From positions 13,766,155 to 13,830,154 of the forward strand of contig NC_134033.1 in NCBI RefSeq assembly GCF_964204645.1: DNA of 64,000 nt. The letters run 5' to 3'. The position numbers were made by a program, and so were the translations under genes. Below are positions 11,799 through 22,600 of the stretch, in pieces. Below the pieces are notes generated by a model, which saw only the letters and a program-made list of their open reading frames with translations, was not told where the DNA came from and did not search any database. Position 1 is the first letter of the stretch. Each line of letters begins with the position of its first letter. The DNA comes from Tubulanus polymorphus (lineage: Eukaryota; Nemertea; Palaeonemertea; Tubulaniformes; Tubulanidae).

Positions 11799-12966
11799 CT
11801 ACGGAATTTTGATCCATTCCGGCATGAAATATTGATCGTAACTAAAGACAATATCGGCATCTGAACCGAGTGCCCTGGCGCTGCCGAAATAAGTCGTTGT
11901 ACCGTTGGCTAAAAACGCGCCCCAGAATCCAAACGATCCGATCGTTAGAATCGAGTGGTTTGATTTCGATAAGATCGCCAGATCGACCAGACGATCCGTG
12001 CCGGGACAAAACGCCGTGTTCGGCATCGAGCCGAATTTCTCGCGGCACCATTTCAAATCATCACTACAGATCACGTAAAACACGTAATGATATAAACTTT
12101 CCATAATTGTCATCGCTTTTTTGAAATAATCCATCGTCGGTTGCCGCATACCCATTATTCTATAGCCGATGGTTGTAATGTCGCCACGACGAACATGAAT
12201 GCCCACGTATGTCAATTTTGTACTATGTCTTTTTGTCCGATGTTTTCGTGTATAATTTGCCGTTGCATTCGCCAGGAAGGATTCGGCTGCGTCTGTGACC
12301 GGCTTCCTGAACGTGAATTCACGTCGCAGCTGATCGGACGCGTGCGGATGGAAATAACGCCAATTCTGAAAAAAAACCATTCAGCACAAAATTCCCTGCG
12401 ATCTTGACAGTTTTCATCAACTTCGGGTCGAAAAGGCAACAAGTCTCGTTGTAGCGATTGGTATTATTTTCGACTCGAGATTTGTATTCACTGTCCGGGT
12501 ATTTTTCAGCACTTATGTTGAATATTTTCCTCAAACCGTTTCCTTCGTTGAGGTAGATGGGCACGTGACCTCTAGCTAACGCGACCCCAACAAGAGCGGC
12601 GTACTGAAACATATTATTGCCCAATCGCGCCAGTGTAATGACCGTCATGCTAGAATTAGCGGCAACATTCTTATCGATTTTTTTCGGTGTAGGTTTAGGT
12701 GTTGTTCGTTTCGTTTGCGGACGCTGTTTCTCAGTTAACGTCTGCGGACGCTTTTTCTCAGTTAACGTCTGCGGACGCTGTTTCTCAGTTGTCGTCTGTC
12801 GACGTAGTTTCTTAGTTGAAGTCGTAGGTTGTTGTTTACTGGTCATTGCTTTCGTATCAAACAAAAAATAAACGGTCGAAATTACGAATAACATCCCGCA
12901 AATACTAACTAAGAGATGCCGCCTCGTAGGGTCCATCAAACTGAACAATGTACGGATAAACATCAT
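11799..12966 (-). pseudogene. Alpha-1,2-fucosyltransferase-like (GT11), copy B, frameshifted
   Basis: This is near-identical to copy D (18817-20013) but carries one extra A in a homopolymer near 12368-12375 (eight As on the plus strand against seven in D), which breaks the frame before the FQNW motif. The two halves are open at 12319-12966 (N-terminal: membrane segment, stem with three KQRPQT/KKRPQT repeats, RLGNNMFQYAAL) and 11799-12380 (HVRRGD and SFGFWGAFL). In addition, the TCA codon upstream of the ATGATG in D is TAA here, harmless if translation begins at 12966. It may be a recent pseudogene or a homopolymer sequencing error; all catalytic motifs survive. Confidence 0.8.
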
Positions 12967-13281
12967 TACAACTTAAATAATGAAATTGAAGACCATTTAG
13001 TGATCCAATTATCCTTAATGAAATCCTAATAAAATGAGGAATAGATATAGGTAAACTTCCCAACTTCTGCCCAGAGGATTTCAACGTGCATTGATCTGGC
13101 ATAATTAGATTGGCCAAGAGATCGAAGCCACGGTTCGAAACGGCAATTTGAAGTTGAACCTTGATTTCATATTTATATTTCTCTTTACAAAAAACAATTA
13201 GAAAGTTAAAGCAGTTCAGCCACTTGCATGTAGTCGTCTCTCTACGCCTTCCAACATGACTTCTCTTGAAATAGTTACTTA

Positions 13282-13487
13282 CCGTAAAAACCGGCGTATA
13301 AGTCTACGCGGCGTATAAGTCGAGGTCGATTTTTAGACTTACATTTCATGATTTTAACATATATCTGGCTTATAAGTCGAGTCCCTTCTCTTAGAAGAAT
13401 AATTACTAGTATCATTATATTGAATAGTTTGTTTTGATAACGATGTGTGCCTTCACGCACGTCACCACGCGTCAGCCTGATTGCTAA
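13282..13487 (+). mobile_element. Left end of the CCGTAAAAACCGGCG MITE (truncated)
   Basis: It matches bases 20461-20666 of the complete element, beginning CCGTAAAAACCGGCGTATAA after a TA. The match ends abruptly at the right breakpoint of duplication unit 1, so the breakpoint falls inside the transposon. Confidence 0.75.
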
Positions 13488-16487
13488 TACATAAATTGAA
13501 CTATAGAAAAAATGAAGACCGTGGGAACGGGACAGTATCCGATATCAATCTACAAAATCTTCTCTCTTTGATTTGAATGTAACTGAAGTGAATTCGTCTT
13601 AGGAACCGTCACGATTAATTAAAAACACCTACCTATACCCTACTCATAACCACGCCCAAGTTCGCGTTTATCATGCATTAACACTCACCGAAACACCGTA
13701 TGAAATCATTTGAAATTCCACTAACATTGCCGTTATCGTGTGTGGGTGTTCTTGATAAGCGGTACAACGAGTAAGCATCGTTCTATTTATGCTTCAAGGA
13801 ATTACGCATTACTATTTCCCGATGGGTTTTCCCGAACGAAAAAAGTTACTTGCTGGAAGAATAGTTCCGAAGACTATCTATCTGGTATTTCAGCAATTTA
13901 GATAATCGTCACTTACTGAAAGAATATTGTTATTTCGACAGTTCCGATGACTTTCTATCAATCTGGTATTTTAGCAATTTAGCTACCCGTTAAGCGACAA
14001 CGTTGACAGTACGAAATTTAATTTGCTGGGTCATTACAAAAAAACGTATGGAAACGTATGTTACGCTAGTTAACCAGGCACATAACTCATTTTAAGTCGT
14101 GACTATACTAATCGTAATCGGAATAAAGATATCACCCTTTGACATAAACAACCGCGACATTTTGTATATTCAGGCATCCTAAATGATATCGGATCTTAAG
14201 ATGTAAGTATCTAAAATATATGTTTCTATCTGTTATAATCGAAATGAAAAATAGATATTATGGTCATTAACGAGGAATATCAAAACTGATAACTCTCAGA
14301 AATGAAGATCATTCTGATGCAAAATCGAAGCACGTTTTTCAACGTTTGAACCTTTAGAAGAGAATAAAATCTTAATGCCCGTGCCAGCAGCTATAGTAGA
14401 GCTCAACGCGTGTTTGTCAAGGCTAAACTCACAACCCTATGGAACTGGGTCCCGGATCTTCTAAGTCCGACAGGAATCCACCTGCGGAAAGTTCCACCGA
14501 CAGGAATCCATCTCGTAAGCGGCTTCATTCGTCAACAGTGACGTGTTAGCTCGACACGACGTGGGCTCGTCTGCAGACGGAACGCAGCAATGTCATCATA
14601 TACAAAATCAATTCCCGCTCGCACTTGCACGAATACGCATATATTATTTTGCTCCGTATTATAATCTATATCACTTCGGCATATTTCATATCTACGTCGA
14701 TATTACTGTATATAATTATGTTAAACACCGCATTGCCGAACAGGGAAAAATACCTTCAAACTTCAAAATACAAAACACGAAAAACAAACTCAAGAGATAA
14801 AAGAGAACAGCAGCAATATGAAAAACAAAGTTCAAACCGGTAACTTAACAAGAAAAATTATAATTGAGAAGTAAATTAACAAAAGTATTAATTATACTTA
14901 CCTGGGTTGGTGTAGATACGCATAGTGACTGATGGCGGGTATGTCGGCTATGTATTTCTGCCCGCGCACGTTTGGGTTTTCGATCGTCGAATACGGTCGT
15001 CTGATCGCGCCGTCATTGCCATCAGGACTTTATAAGACATCCGGATCGGGCGGCCTGAAAATAAAGTAAGCCCGATTCCTTTTCGGGCGTTGATTGGTCG
15101 CCGGCGTCGCGGGGACGCGTCATCAGCGGGCTGATTTTGCGGCAAATATAACAATAGATCGTCAAGCGATGAGCGAATTACTCGAAAAAGTTCTTCTTCA
15201 AAAGCCCCATTTAGAGAAACAGTAAGAGGTAATGAATTAGCCAAGTCGCGTTACCTTTCGAATTCTTAAAACACTTACTCTGACCTGGGTCCTCCATGTT
15301 CGCTGAACGCAACAGAGTTGGTCGATTGCCCTGGGAAAGTTGTGTTTGAATGTTAAAGCTGTGCACAACGATAGTTTCATATTTTCAAGTACGTGCAGAT
15401 ATGCTTTCCATTATTTTTCCCGTTCAAGTGGGCCGCCTATTGCCGAAGCTCGAAGCTCGAATGATCTATATACTATTGTTGAAAAATATATGTATCCGTA
15501 TACGAAACGTAGCCAACGCCCTAGCGCAGTCACGTGGCCGATGAAGTGGTCAGTAACCATGGCACCGGATTTGATTGACGGCTACAAGTAGTTTTTCAAT
15601 TGAAGTTTTTTTTCGAGTAAAAAAAAAAATTTCGAAACGACCATGACCCTTCATATGTGTCAGAAACTGATATCGCAAAGCGTACAAGCGCGGCGAATAG
15701 TCTAAAACGCTGAACAATACCTTAACCGAAATATCGACAAGTTATCCCAATTGAGGGAGGCAAACTGGGAACGCAAAACATCCATTTGTAAAAACTCATC
15801 CTTTATATAGAATTTCGCCTCGGTTATTCACGCATATCTAATTGAACCTGTCGATAAACAAAAGTTACACCGACGTCAAGCATGCGCGGAGTGAAATGAT
15901 CTGTCAGACTGTTACACACACACTCGGGTATAATACACTAAAGGGGGGCTCAGATCGACCTTACGACGCGACTCAACTGGTCGGCGACTGGTTTTCCGGC
16001 GACTACCGCCGATCGTCGCACGATTTTCGTCGCCGATTCTAGTCGATCAGTTTTTCACGATCGGCGACTGAATCGCAGGAGTTGAACATGTTCTACTTCT
16101 ACGACGCGACGGAACCAGTCGCCGACTCGTCGTCGTCGATGTGCGTGTTTCTGCGATGAGTTGCCGACTCCACAACTAATTTCAGCCAATTACGGCGGTG
16201 TTGTACCGCTATGATAATAAATAACGAGTAATAATTACATAACGAGTAAGTTCAAAAAACGAATAGAGGTAAAAGTGCAGATCCGCACCTCTCCGCGTTC
16301 AATCAATTACGTTAAATATCATTGTTTCAGATTCAAAATGTCATCAGCAATCAGTCAGGAACACTTTCCAAAAACGGCTTATTCTGCCAATTTCGGCGTT
16401 TTCCGCCAATAACGGCAGAATCAGCCGTTTATGGATCACTCAGTTTTGAAACTTTTACAGTCGTTTATGGCTTAATCAGCCAGTTTC
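13488..16487. other. Unique spacer between the two duplication units
   Basis: No gene is supported. Two stretches look like isolated splice donors on the minus strand (ATGGAGGACCCAGGTCAG before GTAAGTG near 15278-15297, and CCAACCCAG before GTAAGTA near 14900), which could be noncoding first exons, but no coding continuation was found. At 15907-15942 a 36-bp stretch matches the inside of the MITE at 20461-21000. Confidence 0.5.
16191..16350 (+). repeat. Dispersed repeat shared with 29003-29163
   Basis: About 160 bases from TTACGGCGGTGTTGTACCGC to the A-T-rich stretch before TCATCA match 29003-29163 almost exactly. The copy at 29 kb continues into an inverted end, whereas this one is cut short. 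Confidence 0.7.
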
Positions 16488-16696
16488 ATGATTTCAATCA
16501 TTGGGTTCGAGTCACTGCAACAGGACCTTACCAAGCTGAGGGCAGGGGGCAGTCTCCCGCCTCGACCGAGAGATTTTGGAAAAGAGCCCTTTTTGCATCT
16601 ATGATTGTTATGTGCAATAAAAAGGCCACTTTTCAGGTTTATCTGCCCCCTCTCAAGAATCAATTCAAGGTACGGCCCTGAAAAAAGCTGAAATAT

Positions 16697-17815
16697 CTAC
16701 GGAATTTTGATCCACCACGGCATGAAATATTGTTCGTAACTAAATAGACGAGCGGCCCAAGTGCCGGGTGCCCTGGCGCTGCCGAAATAAGTCGTCGTGC
16801 CGTTGGCTAAAAACGCGCCCCAGAATCCAAACGATCCGATCGTTAGAATCGAGTGGTTTGATTTCGATAAGATCGCCAGATCGACAAGACGATCCGTGCC
16901 GGGACAAAACGCCGTGTTCGGCATCGAGCCGAATTTCTCGCGGCACCATTTCAAATCGTCACTGCATATCACGTATAAAACGTTATCGTATAATCTTTCC
17001 ATAATTGCCATCGCTTTATTGAAATAATCTATCGTCGGTTGCCGCATACCCAGTTTGTCATGATTATGTGCGTTCGTAATGTCCCCACGACGAACATGAA
17101 TGCCCACGTATGTCACTTTTGTACTATGTCTTTTTGTCCGATGTTTTCGTGTATAATTTGCCGTTGCATTCGCCAGGAAGGATTCGGCTGCGTCTGTAAC
17201 CGGCTTCCTGAACGTGAACTCTCGTCGCAGCTGATCGGACGCGTGCGGATGGAAATAGCGCCAATTCTGAAAAAATCCCCACAGCACAAAATTGCCTTTG
17301 ATCTTGACAGTTTTCATCAACTTCGGGTCGAAAAAGCAACAATTCTCATTGTAGCGATTTGAATTTTTCGTGACTCGGGATTGGTATTCACTGTCCGGGT
17401 ATTTTTCAGCACTTATGTCGAATATTTTCCGCAAACCGTTTCCTTCGTTGAGGTAGATGGGCACGTTACCCCTTGCTAACGCTACTCCAACAAGAGCGGC
17501 GTACTGAAACATATTATTGCCCAGCCTTCCCTGTGTAAAGACCGTCATGCTAGAATTAGCGGCGACGTTCTTATCGATTTTTTTCGGTGTAGGTTTAGGT
17601 GTTGTTCGTTTCGTCTGCGGACGCTGTTTATCAGTTATAATCTGAAGTTGTTGTTTATTGGTCATTGCTGTCGTTTGATACACAATATAGACAGTAGAAA
17701 TGACGAATAACATCATGCATAAAATAGCTAAGAAATGCCGCCTCGTAGGGTCCATCAATCCGATCAATGTACGGATAAACATCATTATTACTGAAATAAT
17801 GAAATAAACGACCAT
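16697..17815 (-). CDS. Alpha-1,2-fucosyltransferase-like (GT11), copy C
   Basis: Intronless, 372 codons, the near-identical sister of copy A. It has the same membrane anchor, GRLGNNMFQYAAL, HVRRGD and SFGFWGAFL motifs, but only one KQRPQT unit in the stem, which explains the nine-residue difference in length. The canonical CPGTD is kept here. The likely start is the Met-Met at about 17785; the ten upstream codons may be the end of a 5'-UTR intron. Expected role: Golgi transfer of fucose to terminal galactose of glycans. Neighbours on both sides are paralogues on the same strand. Confidence 0.93.
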   Translation of the reverse strand: MVVYFIISVIMMFIRTLIGLMDPTRRHFLAILCMMLFVISTVYIVYQTTAMTNKQQLQIITDKQRPQTKRTTPKPTPKKIDKNVAANSSMTVFTQGRLGNNMFQYAALVGVALARGNVPIYLNEGNGLRKIFDISAEKYPDSEYQSRVTKNSNRYNENCCFFDPKLMKTVKIKGNFVLWGFFQNWRYFHPHASDQLRREFTFRKPVTDAAESFLANATANYTRKHRTKRHSTKVTYVGIHVRRGDITNAHNHDKLGMRQPTIDYFNKAMAIMERLYDNVLYVICSDDLKWCREKFGSMPNTAFCPGTDRLVDLAILSKSNHSILTIGSFGFWGAFLANGTTTYFGSARAPGTWAARLFSYEQYFMPWWIKIP

Positions 17816-18816
17816 TTAGTGATTCAATTATCCTTAATCAAATCCTAATAAAATGAGGGATTTATTTAGGTAAACCTCCCTGCCCAGGCCTCCCTGACTT
17901 CTGCCCAGAGGATTTCAACGTGCATTGATCTGGCATAATTAGATTGGCCAAGAGATCGAAGCCACGGTTCCAAACCGCAACTTGAAGTTGAACCTTGATT
18001 TCATATTTCTCTTTACAAGAAACAGTTAGATGGAGAAGTATGTTACAATCGTGACAAAACTCACAAATGGAGACGCAGTAGTGAAAGCAGTTCAGCCACT
18101 TGCATGTAGTCGTCTCTCAACGCCTTCCAACATGACTTCTCTCGAAATAGTTACTTATATAACAATTTCATGAGAAGTCAGCGTTAGATATTAGTGATTT
18201 AAACTTAGGATGATGATTTCATCTTCTAAACTTACTTGAACTCTATAGATATTTGCTGTAAAATACTTCTGCAAGTAGCTGCCTAGTTGAGTATTCACGC
18301 GAAGTAATGTACCGGGTAAAGACTTACATAGGGCTGAACATTACATCTTATGGAAAACCGGTTATCATTGAACGTGAAATATATTCTGATAAATATAAAT
18401 TTTTCAATGCCTTGACCTACTCGACTTGTAATGCCGAAGAAAGCAATTCTATGGGATTATACGAATGATTTGGATTCCATTGACAATTCCATATGATACG
18501 TGTATTTACATGTTGCTAGTCTCAGAGTAGTTTTTTGTTGTTTTATTTTTTGTTTTTTTTTTGTAGTAGGTTTGCCAATGCACTTCTTGTACCGGGAGTC
18601 TCTTTTACAAGGTTTAGAAATGGTTCTCCATATAGTTGAAAGGAAGCCTGTTGGATCCTCTAGTTATCGAAAGATCTTTTAGTTAGAAATTTATCAGTAA
18701 TTGTTTGATACATGAAATATAGTTAGAATTAAATTCTTTTCAAAAGATAACCATTATAAATTTCCGGAAATATCTAGAAGCACAGCATGTTCCAGATTGC
18801 AGTAAAAACCGATAGA

Positions 18817-20013
18817 CTACGGAATTTTGATCCATTCCGGCATGAAATATTGATCGTAACTAAAGACAATATCGGCATCTGAACCGAGTGCCCTGGCGCT
18901 GCCGAAATAAGTCGTTGTACCGTTGGCTAAAAACGCGCCCCAGAATCCAAACGATCCGATCGTTAGAATCGAGTGGTTTGATTTCGATAAGATCGCCAGA
19001 TCGACCAGACGATCCGTGCCGGGACAAAACGCCGTGTTCGGCATCGAGCCGAATTTCTCGCGGCACCATTTCAAATCATCACTACAGATCACGTATAAAA
19101 CGTTATCGTATAAACTTTCCATAATTGTCATCGCTTTTTTGAAATAATCCATCGTCGGTTGCCGCATACCCATTATTCTATAGCCGATGGTTGTAATGTC
19201 GCCACGACGAACATGAATGCCCACGTATGTCAATTTTGTACTATGTCTTTTTGTCCGATGTTTTCGTGTATAATTTGCCGTTGCATTCGCCAGGAAGGAT
19301 TCGGCTGCGTCTGTGACCGGCTTCCTGAACGTGAATTCACGACGCAGCTGATCGGACGCGTGCGGATGGAAATAACGCCAATTCTGAAAAAAACCATTAA
19401 GCACAAAATTCCCTGCGATCTTGACAGTTTTCATCAACTTCGGGTCGAAAAGGCAACAAGTCTCGTTGTAGCGATTGGTATTATTTTCGACTCGAGATTT
19501 GTATTCACTGTCCGGGTATTTTTCAGCACTTATGTTGAATATTTTCCTCAAACCGTTTCCTTCGTTGAGGTAGATGGGCACGTGACCTCTAGCTAACGCG
19601 ACCCCAACAAGAGCGGCGTACTGAAACATATTATTGCCCAATCGCGCCAGTGTAATGACCGTCATGCTAGAATTAGCGGCAACATTCTTATCGATTTTTT
19701 TCGGTGTAGGTTTAGGTGTTGTTCGTTTCGTCTGCGGACGCTGTTTCTCAGTTAACGTCTGCGGACGCTGTTTCTCAGTTAACGTCTGCGGACGCTGTTT
19801 CTCAGTTGTCGTCTGTCGACGTAGTTTCTTAGTTGAAGTCGTAGGTTGTTGTTTACTGGTCATTGCTTTCGTATCAAACAAAAAATAAACGGTCGAAATT
19901 ACGAATAACATCCCGCAAATACTAACTAAGAGATGCCGCCTCGTAGGGTCCATCAAACTGAACAATGTACGGATAAACATCATTACAACTGAAATAATGA
20001 AATTGAAGACCAT
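18817..20013 (-). CDS. Alpha-1,2-fucosyltransferase-like (GT11), copy D
   Basis: Intronless, 398 codons, the longest of the four and the intact sister of the broken copy B. It has a membrane segment near residues 28-47 and a stem with an irregular TSTKKLRRQTTT part plus three 9-residue EKQRPQTLT-type units (27-bp DNA repeats). The catalytic domain carries RLGNNMFQYAAL, HVRRGD and SFGFWGAFL. Compared with A/C it has consistent differences (for example VITLARLGNN for VFTQGRLGNN and PEWIKIP for PWWIKIP at the end), so B/D form a separate subtype with possibly different acceptor preference. The start is more likely the Met at about 19983. Confidence 0.93.
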   Translation of the reverse strand: MVFNFIISVVMMFIRTLFSLMDPTRRHLLVSICGMLFVISTVYFLFDTKAMTSKQQPTTSTKKLRRQTTTEKQRPQTLTEKQRPQTLTEKQRPQTKRTTPKPTPKKIDKNVAANSSMTVITLARLGNNMFQYAALVGVALARGHVPIYLNEGNGLRKIFNISAEKYPDSEYKSRVENNTNRYNETCCLFDPKLMKTVKIAGNFVLNGFFQNWRYFHPHASDQLRREFTFRKPVTDAAESFLANATANYTRKHRTKRHSTKLTYVGIHVRRGDITTIGYRIMGMRQPTMDYFKKAMTIMESLYDNVLYVICSDDLKWCREKFGSMPNTAFCPGTDRLVDLAILSKSNHSILTIGSFGFWGAFLANGTTTYFGSARALGSDADIVFSYDQYFMPEWIKIP

Positions 20014-20269
20014 TTAGTGATCCAATTATCCTTAATGAAATCCTAATAAAATGAGGAATAGATATAGGTAAACTTCCCAACTTCTGCCCAGAGGATTTCA
20101 ACGTGCATTGATCTGGCATAATTAGATTGGCTAAGGGATCGAAGCCACGGTTCGAAACGGCAATTTGAAGTTGAACCTTGATTTCATATTTATATTTCTC
20201 TTTACAAAAAACAATTAGATGGAAAATTATGTTACAATCGTGACAAAACTCAAAAATGGAGACGCAGTA

Positions 20270-20388
20270 GTAAATATGGTGGCTGATAAGGGCCAAATGC
20301 ATCAATTTTTACACGACCTCGATTATAGAAAAACGCAAAACGAAACCTATTGAGCAAAAACGAAGTTTTCGTTTTTGCTCTAAGTTAA
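20270..20388. repeat. Insertion ending in a perfect hairpin (copy D flank)
   Basis: Relative to the paralogous flanks at about 10945 and 18080, roughly 115 bases are added here. Near the right end lies a perfect 13-bp stem with a 3-base loop at 20352-20380 (GAGCAAAAACGAA and its complement). The 3' hairpin recalls Helitrons, but the spacing to a CTRR end is not convincing. Confidence 0.5.
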
Positions 20389-20460
20389 AGCAGTTCAGCC
20401 ACTTGCATGTTGTCGTCTCTCTACACCTTCCAACATGACTTCTCTTGAAATAGTTACTTA

Positions 20461-21000
20461 CCGTAAAAACCGGCGTATAAGTCTACGCGGCGTATAAGTC
20501 GAGGTCGATTTTTAGACCTACATTTCATGATTTTAACATATATATCTGGCTTATAAGTCGAGTCCCTTCTCTTAGAAGAATAATTACTAGTATCATTATA
20601 TTGAATAGTTTGTTTTGATAACGATGTGTGCCTTCACGCACGTCACCACGCGTCAGCCTGATTGCTGCATGCTGTGTGTTAACAATAGACTGTTACACAC
20701 ACACTCGGGTATAGTACACTAAAAGTGATACAGTAGTGTGAGTCACACGACGCGCATATATGAATACATCGTTTTAAATAAAGCTGTGTCAAAATGAAAG
20801 AAGTTTTTTTCATTAAATAACTTTATTTATCATGAATAATTATTCAAACTGTTATAGCAGTAAGAAGATGAACACTGTCTTTTTTGTCTGGTAGAATCAA
20901 TATTTCTTGTGAGAAAATACTTCGTAGAAAACTGTACTCGGCGTATAAGTCGAGGTCAATAATTTAGTGGTAAAATCGACTTATACGCCGGTTTTTACGG
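20461..21000. mobile_element. Tc1/mariner-type MITE, 540 bp, TA target site
   Basis: Inverted ends CCGTAAAAACCGGCGTATAA and TTATACGCCGGTTTTTACGG are flanked by TA on both sides. The paralogous sequence at about 11015-11040 shows the unoccupied site (TAGTTACTTATATAACAATT), proving insertion with TA duplication. No transposase is encoded. A truncated copy lies at 13282-13487. Confidence 0.88.
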
Positions 21001-21794
21001 TATATAACAATTTCATGAGAAGTCAACGTTAGATATTAGTAATTAAAACTTAGGATGCTACTAAACTTACTTGTACTGTATAGATATATTGATGTAAAAT
21101 ACTTCTGCTAGTAGCGGCCTTAATCAGACGGTTGAGTCACGCGAAGTAATGTACCGGTTATAGTATATACTTATACATCTTATGGAAAACCGGTTATCAT
21201 TGGACGTGAAAAAAACATTGACAGACTTTTCAATGCGACTTGTTGCGCCGAAGAAAGCATTTCTATATTGGATTAATATACGAATAATTTGGGTTCCATG
21301 ACAATTCTATATGATACGTGTATTCACATGTTGCGAGTCTCAGAGTGGTTTTTTGTTGTTTCATTTTTTGTTAATTTTCACATTTTTCCCACTTTCATTT
21401 AGTTTTCCTTGCGTTTGAATAACATCTTCCATAGATAATGCTTTGACGCGTGGCCAGTATAATTGTATTTGACGATGAAATCCATCTATGAACTACTTTT
21501 TGATATATAAAAAAGAAATCTGGTACAGCCTGTACTACGTTTATAACCTACGTTCAAATTCAAATTGTTTATACGTGTACGTCTACCACAACTGTTTCTC
21601 TTTTACTAGGTTTACTTTGGCACTGCATCGGGTTTGATCATCTACTCGATTTTTGATTCATTTTAGTAACAATATATATGTTTATTGAGTATGAGAGTTG
21701 AGGGCAAAAATCTAAACGCCGATAAGATAACGGAAAACAACCATTCAGCAACTGACCTCTGTACCTTGGAACATGTATTCAAACACTGGTCAAT

Positions 21795-22020
21795 TTAGGC
21801 TAAACAAAAATGATACCTTGTTTCTCCGCAGCGGCCGGGTCATTTTTGTAAAATTTGATAAAATTTGTAAACAGTTCATTTCTATAGCGGCCGGGTCTAT
21901 TATGGTAAAATTGATCACGATTTTAAAAAAAGTAATGTATAGGGTAGATAGGCGGCCGGCCGGGTCAACATTTAAGCTCAGCAGAGCGGAGAAACAAGGT
22001 ATCAATTTTTTTTAGCCTTA
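21795..22020. mobile_element. MITE with GATACCTTGTTTCTC ends (copy 1)
   Basis: The left end TTAGGCTAAACAAAAATGAT plus ACCTTGTTTCTC and its inverted right end enclose about 160 bases. The interior includes repeated GGCCGGGTC and AAAAAAAGTAATGTA. It is closely related to 31144-31367 in RPP38. Confidence 0.75.
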
Positions 22021-22600
22021 GACAAATTCTAAGATCGCGGAAACTGGAATTCCCATCTTTTCAAGTAAAGTTCGGATTCATGTGAAGTATCGGGTTCTAA
22101 AGTTTCGACCAAATGCACCATTTGAAAAGTTACGTGTGTAAACAAAACATTTGCCTAGCATGTATAATATAAGGAATATCCAGTAACCAGGCGCCATTTT
22201 GAGGCGGTCCCACGGGTCCCGCATTGTTGGACAGAATTTTACATTTTTCATACTTAAAACCTTTTGCGCGATTTATTGTCGTCCGTCTCCCTTTTGCTAC
22301 AAAAATTAAAGTTATATATCGTTAGAAACGTGGCAATTTGTATTTTCTGGTGATGTTTGTTTCATTTTTCCCGGCTGTAAAAATCGGACTCGGTTACTTT
22401 ACTGAACATAGAAATTTATATGAGGATTCTGTGAATATATTGCAGTGATTATCTGTAATTTTTTGTAATCGCATGTATGGACAAATCAGGGAATTTGTAA
22501 AACTTGAAAATAAAGACGCAGCGTTGGCCTCTTGAAATAGTTATCAAGTGTACGCCTACAATCAGCAATTAAAACTAAGAATATTTCATCTACTAAACTT

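Larger units (their letters stand above)
9330..13487. repeat. Segmental duplication, unit 1 (fucosyltransferase pair)
   Basis: From the stretch beginning CATGATTTCAATCATTGGG, the sequence is near-identical to 16488-20666, about 7.16 kb away in direct orientation. It carries two fucosyltransferase genes and their flanks. Unit 1 has an extra segment of about 110 bases at 11516-11632. It lacks the roughly 115-base insertion of unit 2 near 20270-20388 and the bases beside it. Homology stops inside a truncated MITE at about 13487. Confidence 0.9.
16488..20666. repeat. Segmental duplication, unit 2 (fucosyltransferase pair)
   Basis: Partner of 9330-13487. The left breakpoint is at the shared CATGATTTCAATCATTGGG and the right one lies within the MITE at 20461-21000. 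Both genes in this unit are open from end to end, whereas unit 1 has one broken copy. Confidence 0.9.

Noticed and set aside
14948-15244. 98-codon minus-strand ORF in the spacer
   Set aside because: No recognisable domain or motif, no supporting splice context; composition alone does not support coding.
9604-19888. Several plus-strand ORFs of 70-145 codons in the fucosyltransferase region
   Set aside because: They are antisense shadows of the four minus-strand GT11 genes, repeated wherever those genes are repeated.
20352-20388. Helitron 3' end
   Set aside because: The hairpin is perfect, but there is no convincing CTRR at the expected spacing and no matching 5' TC end was located.
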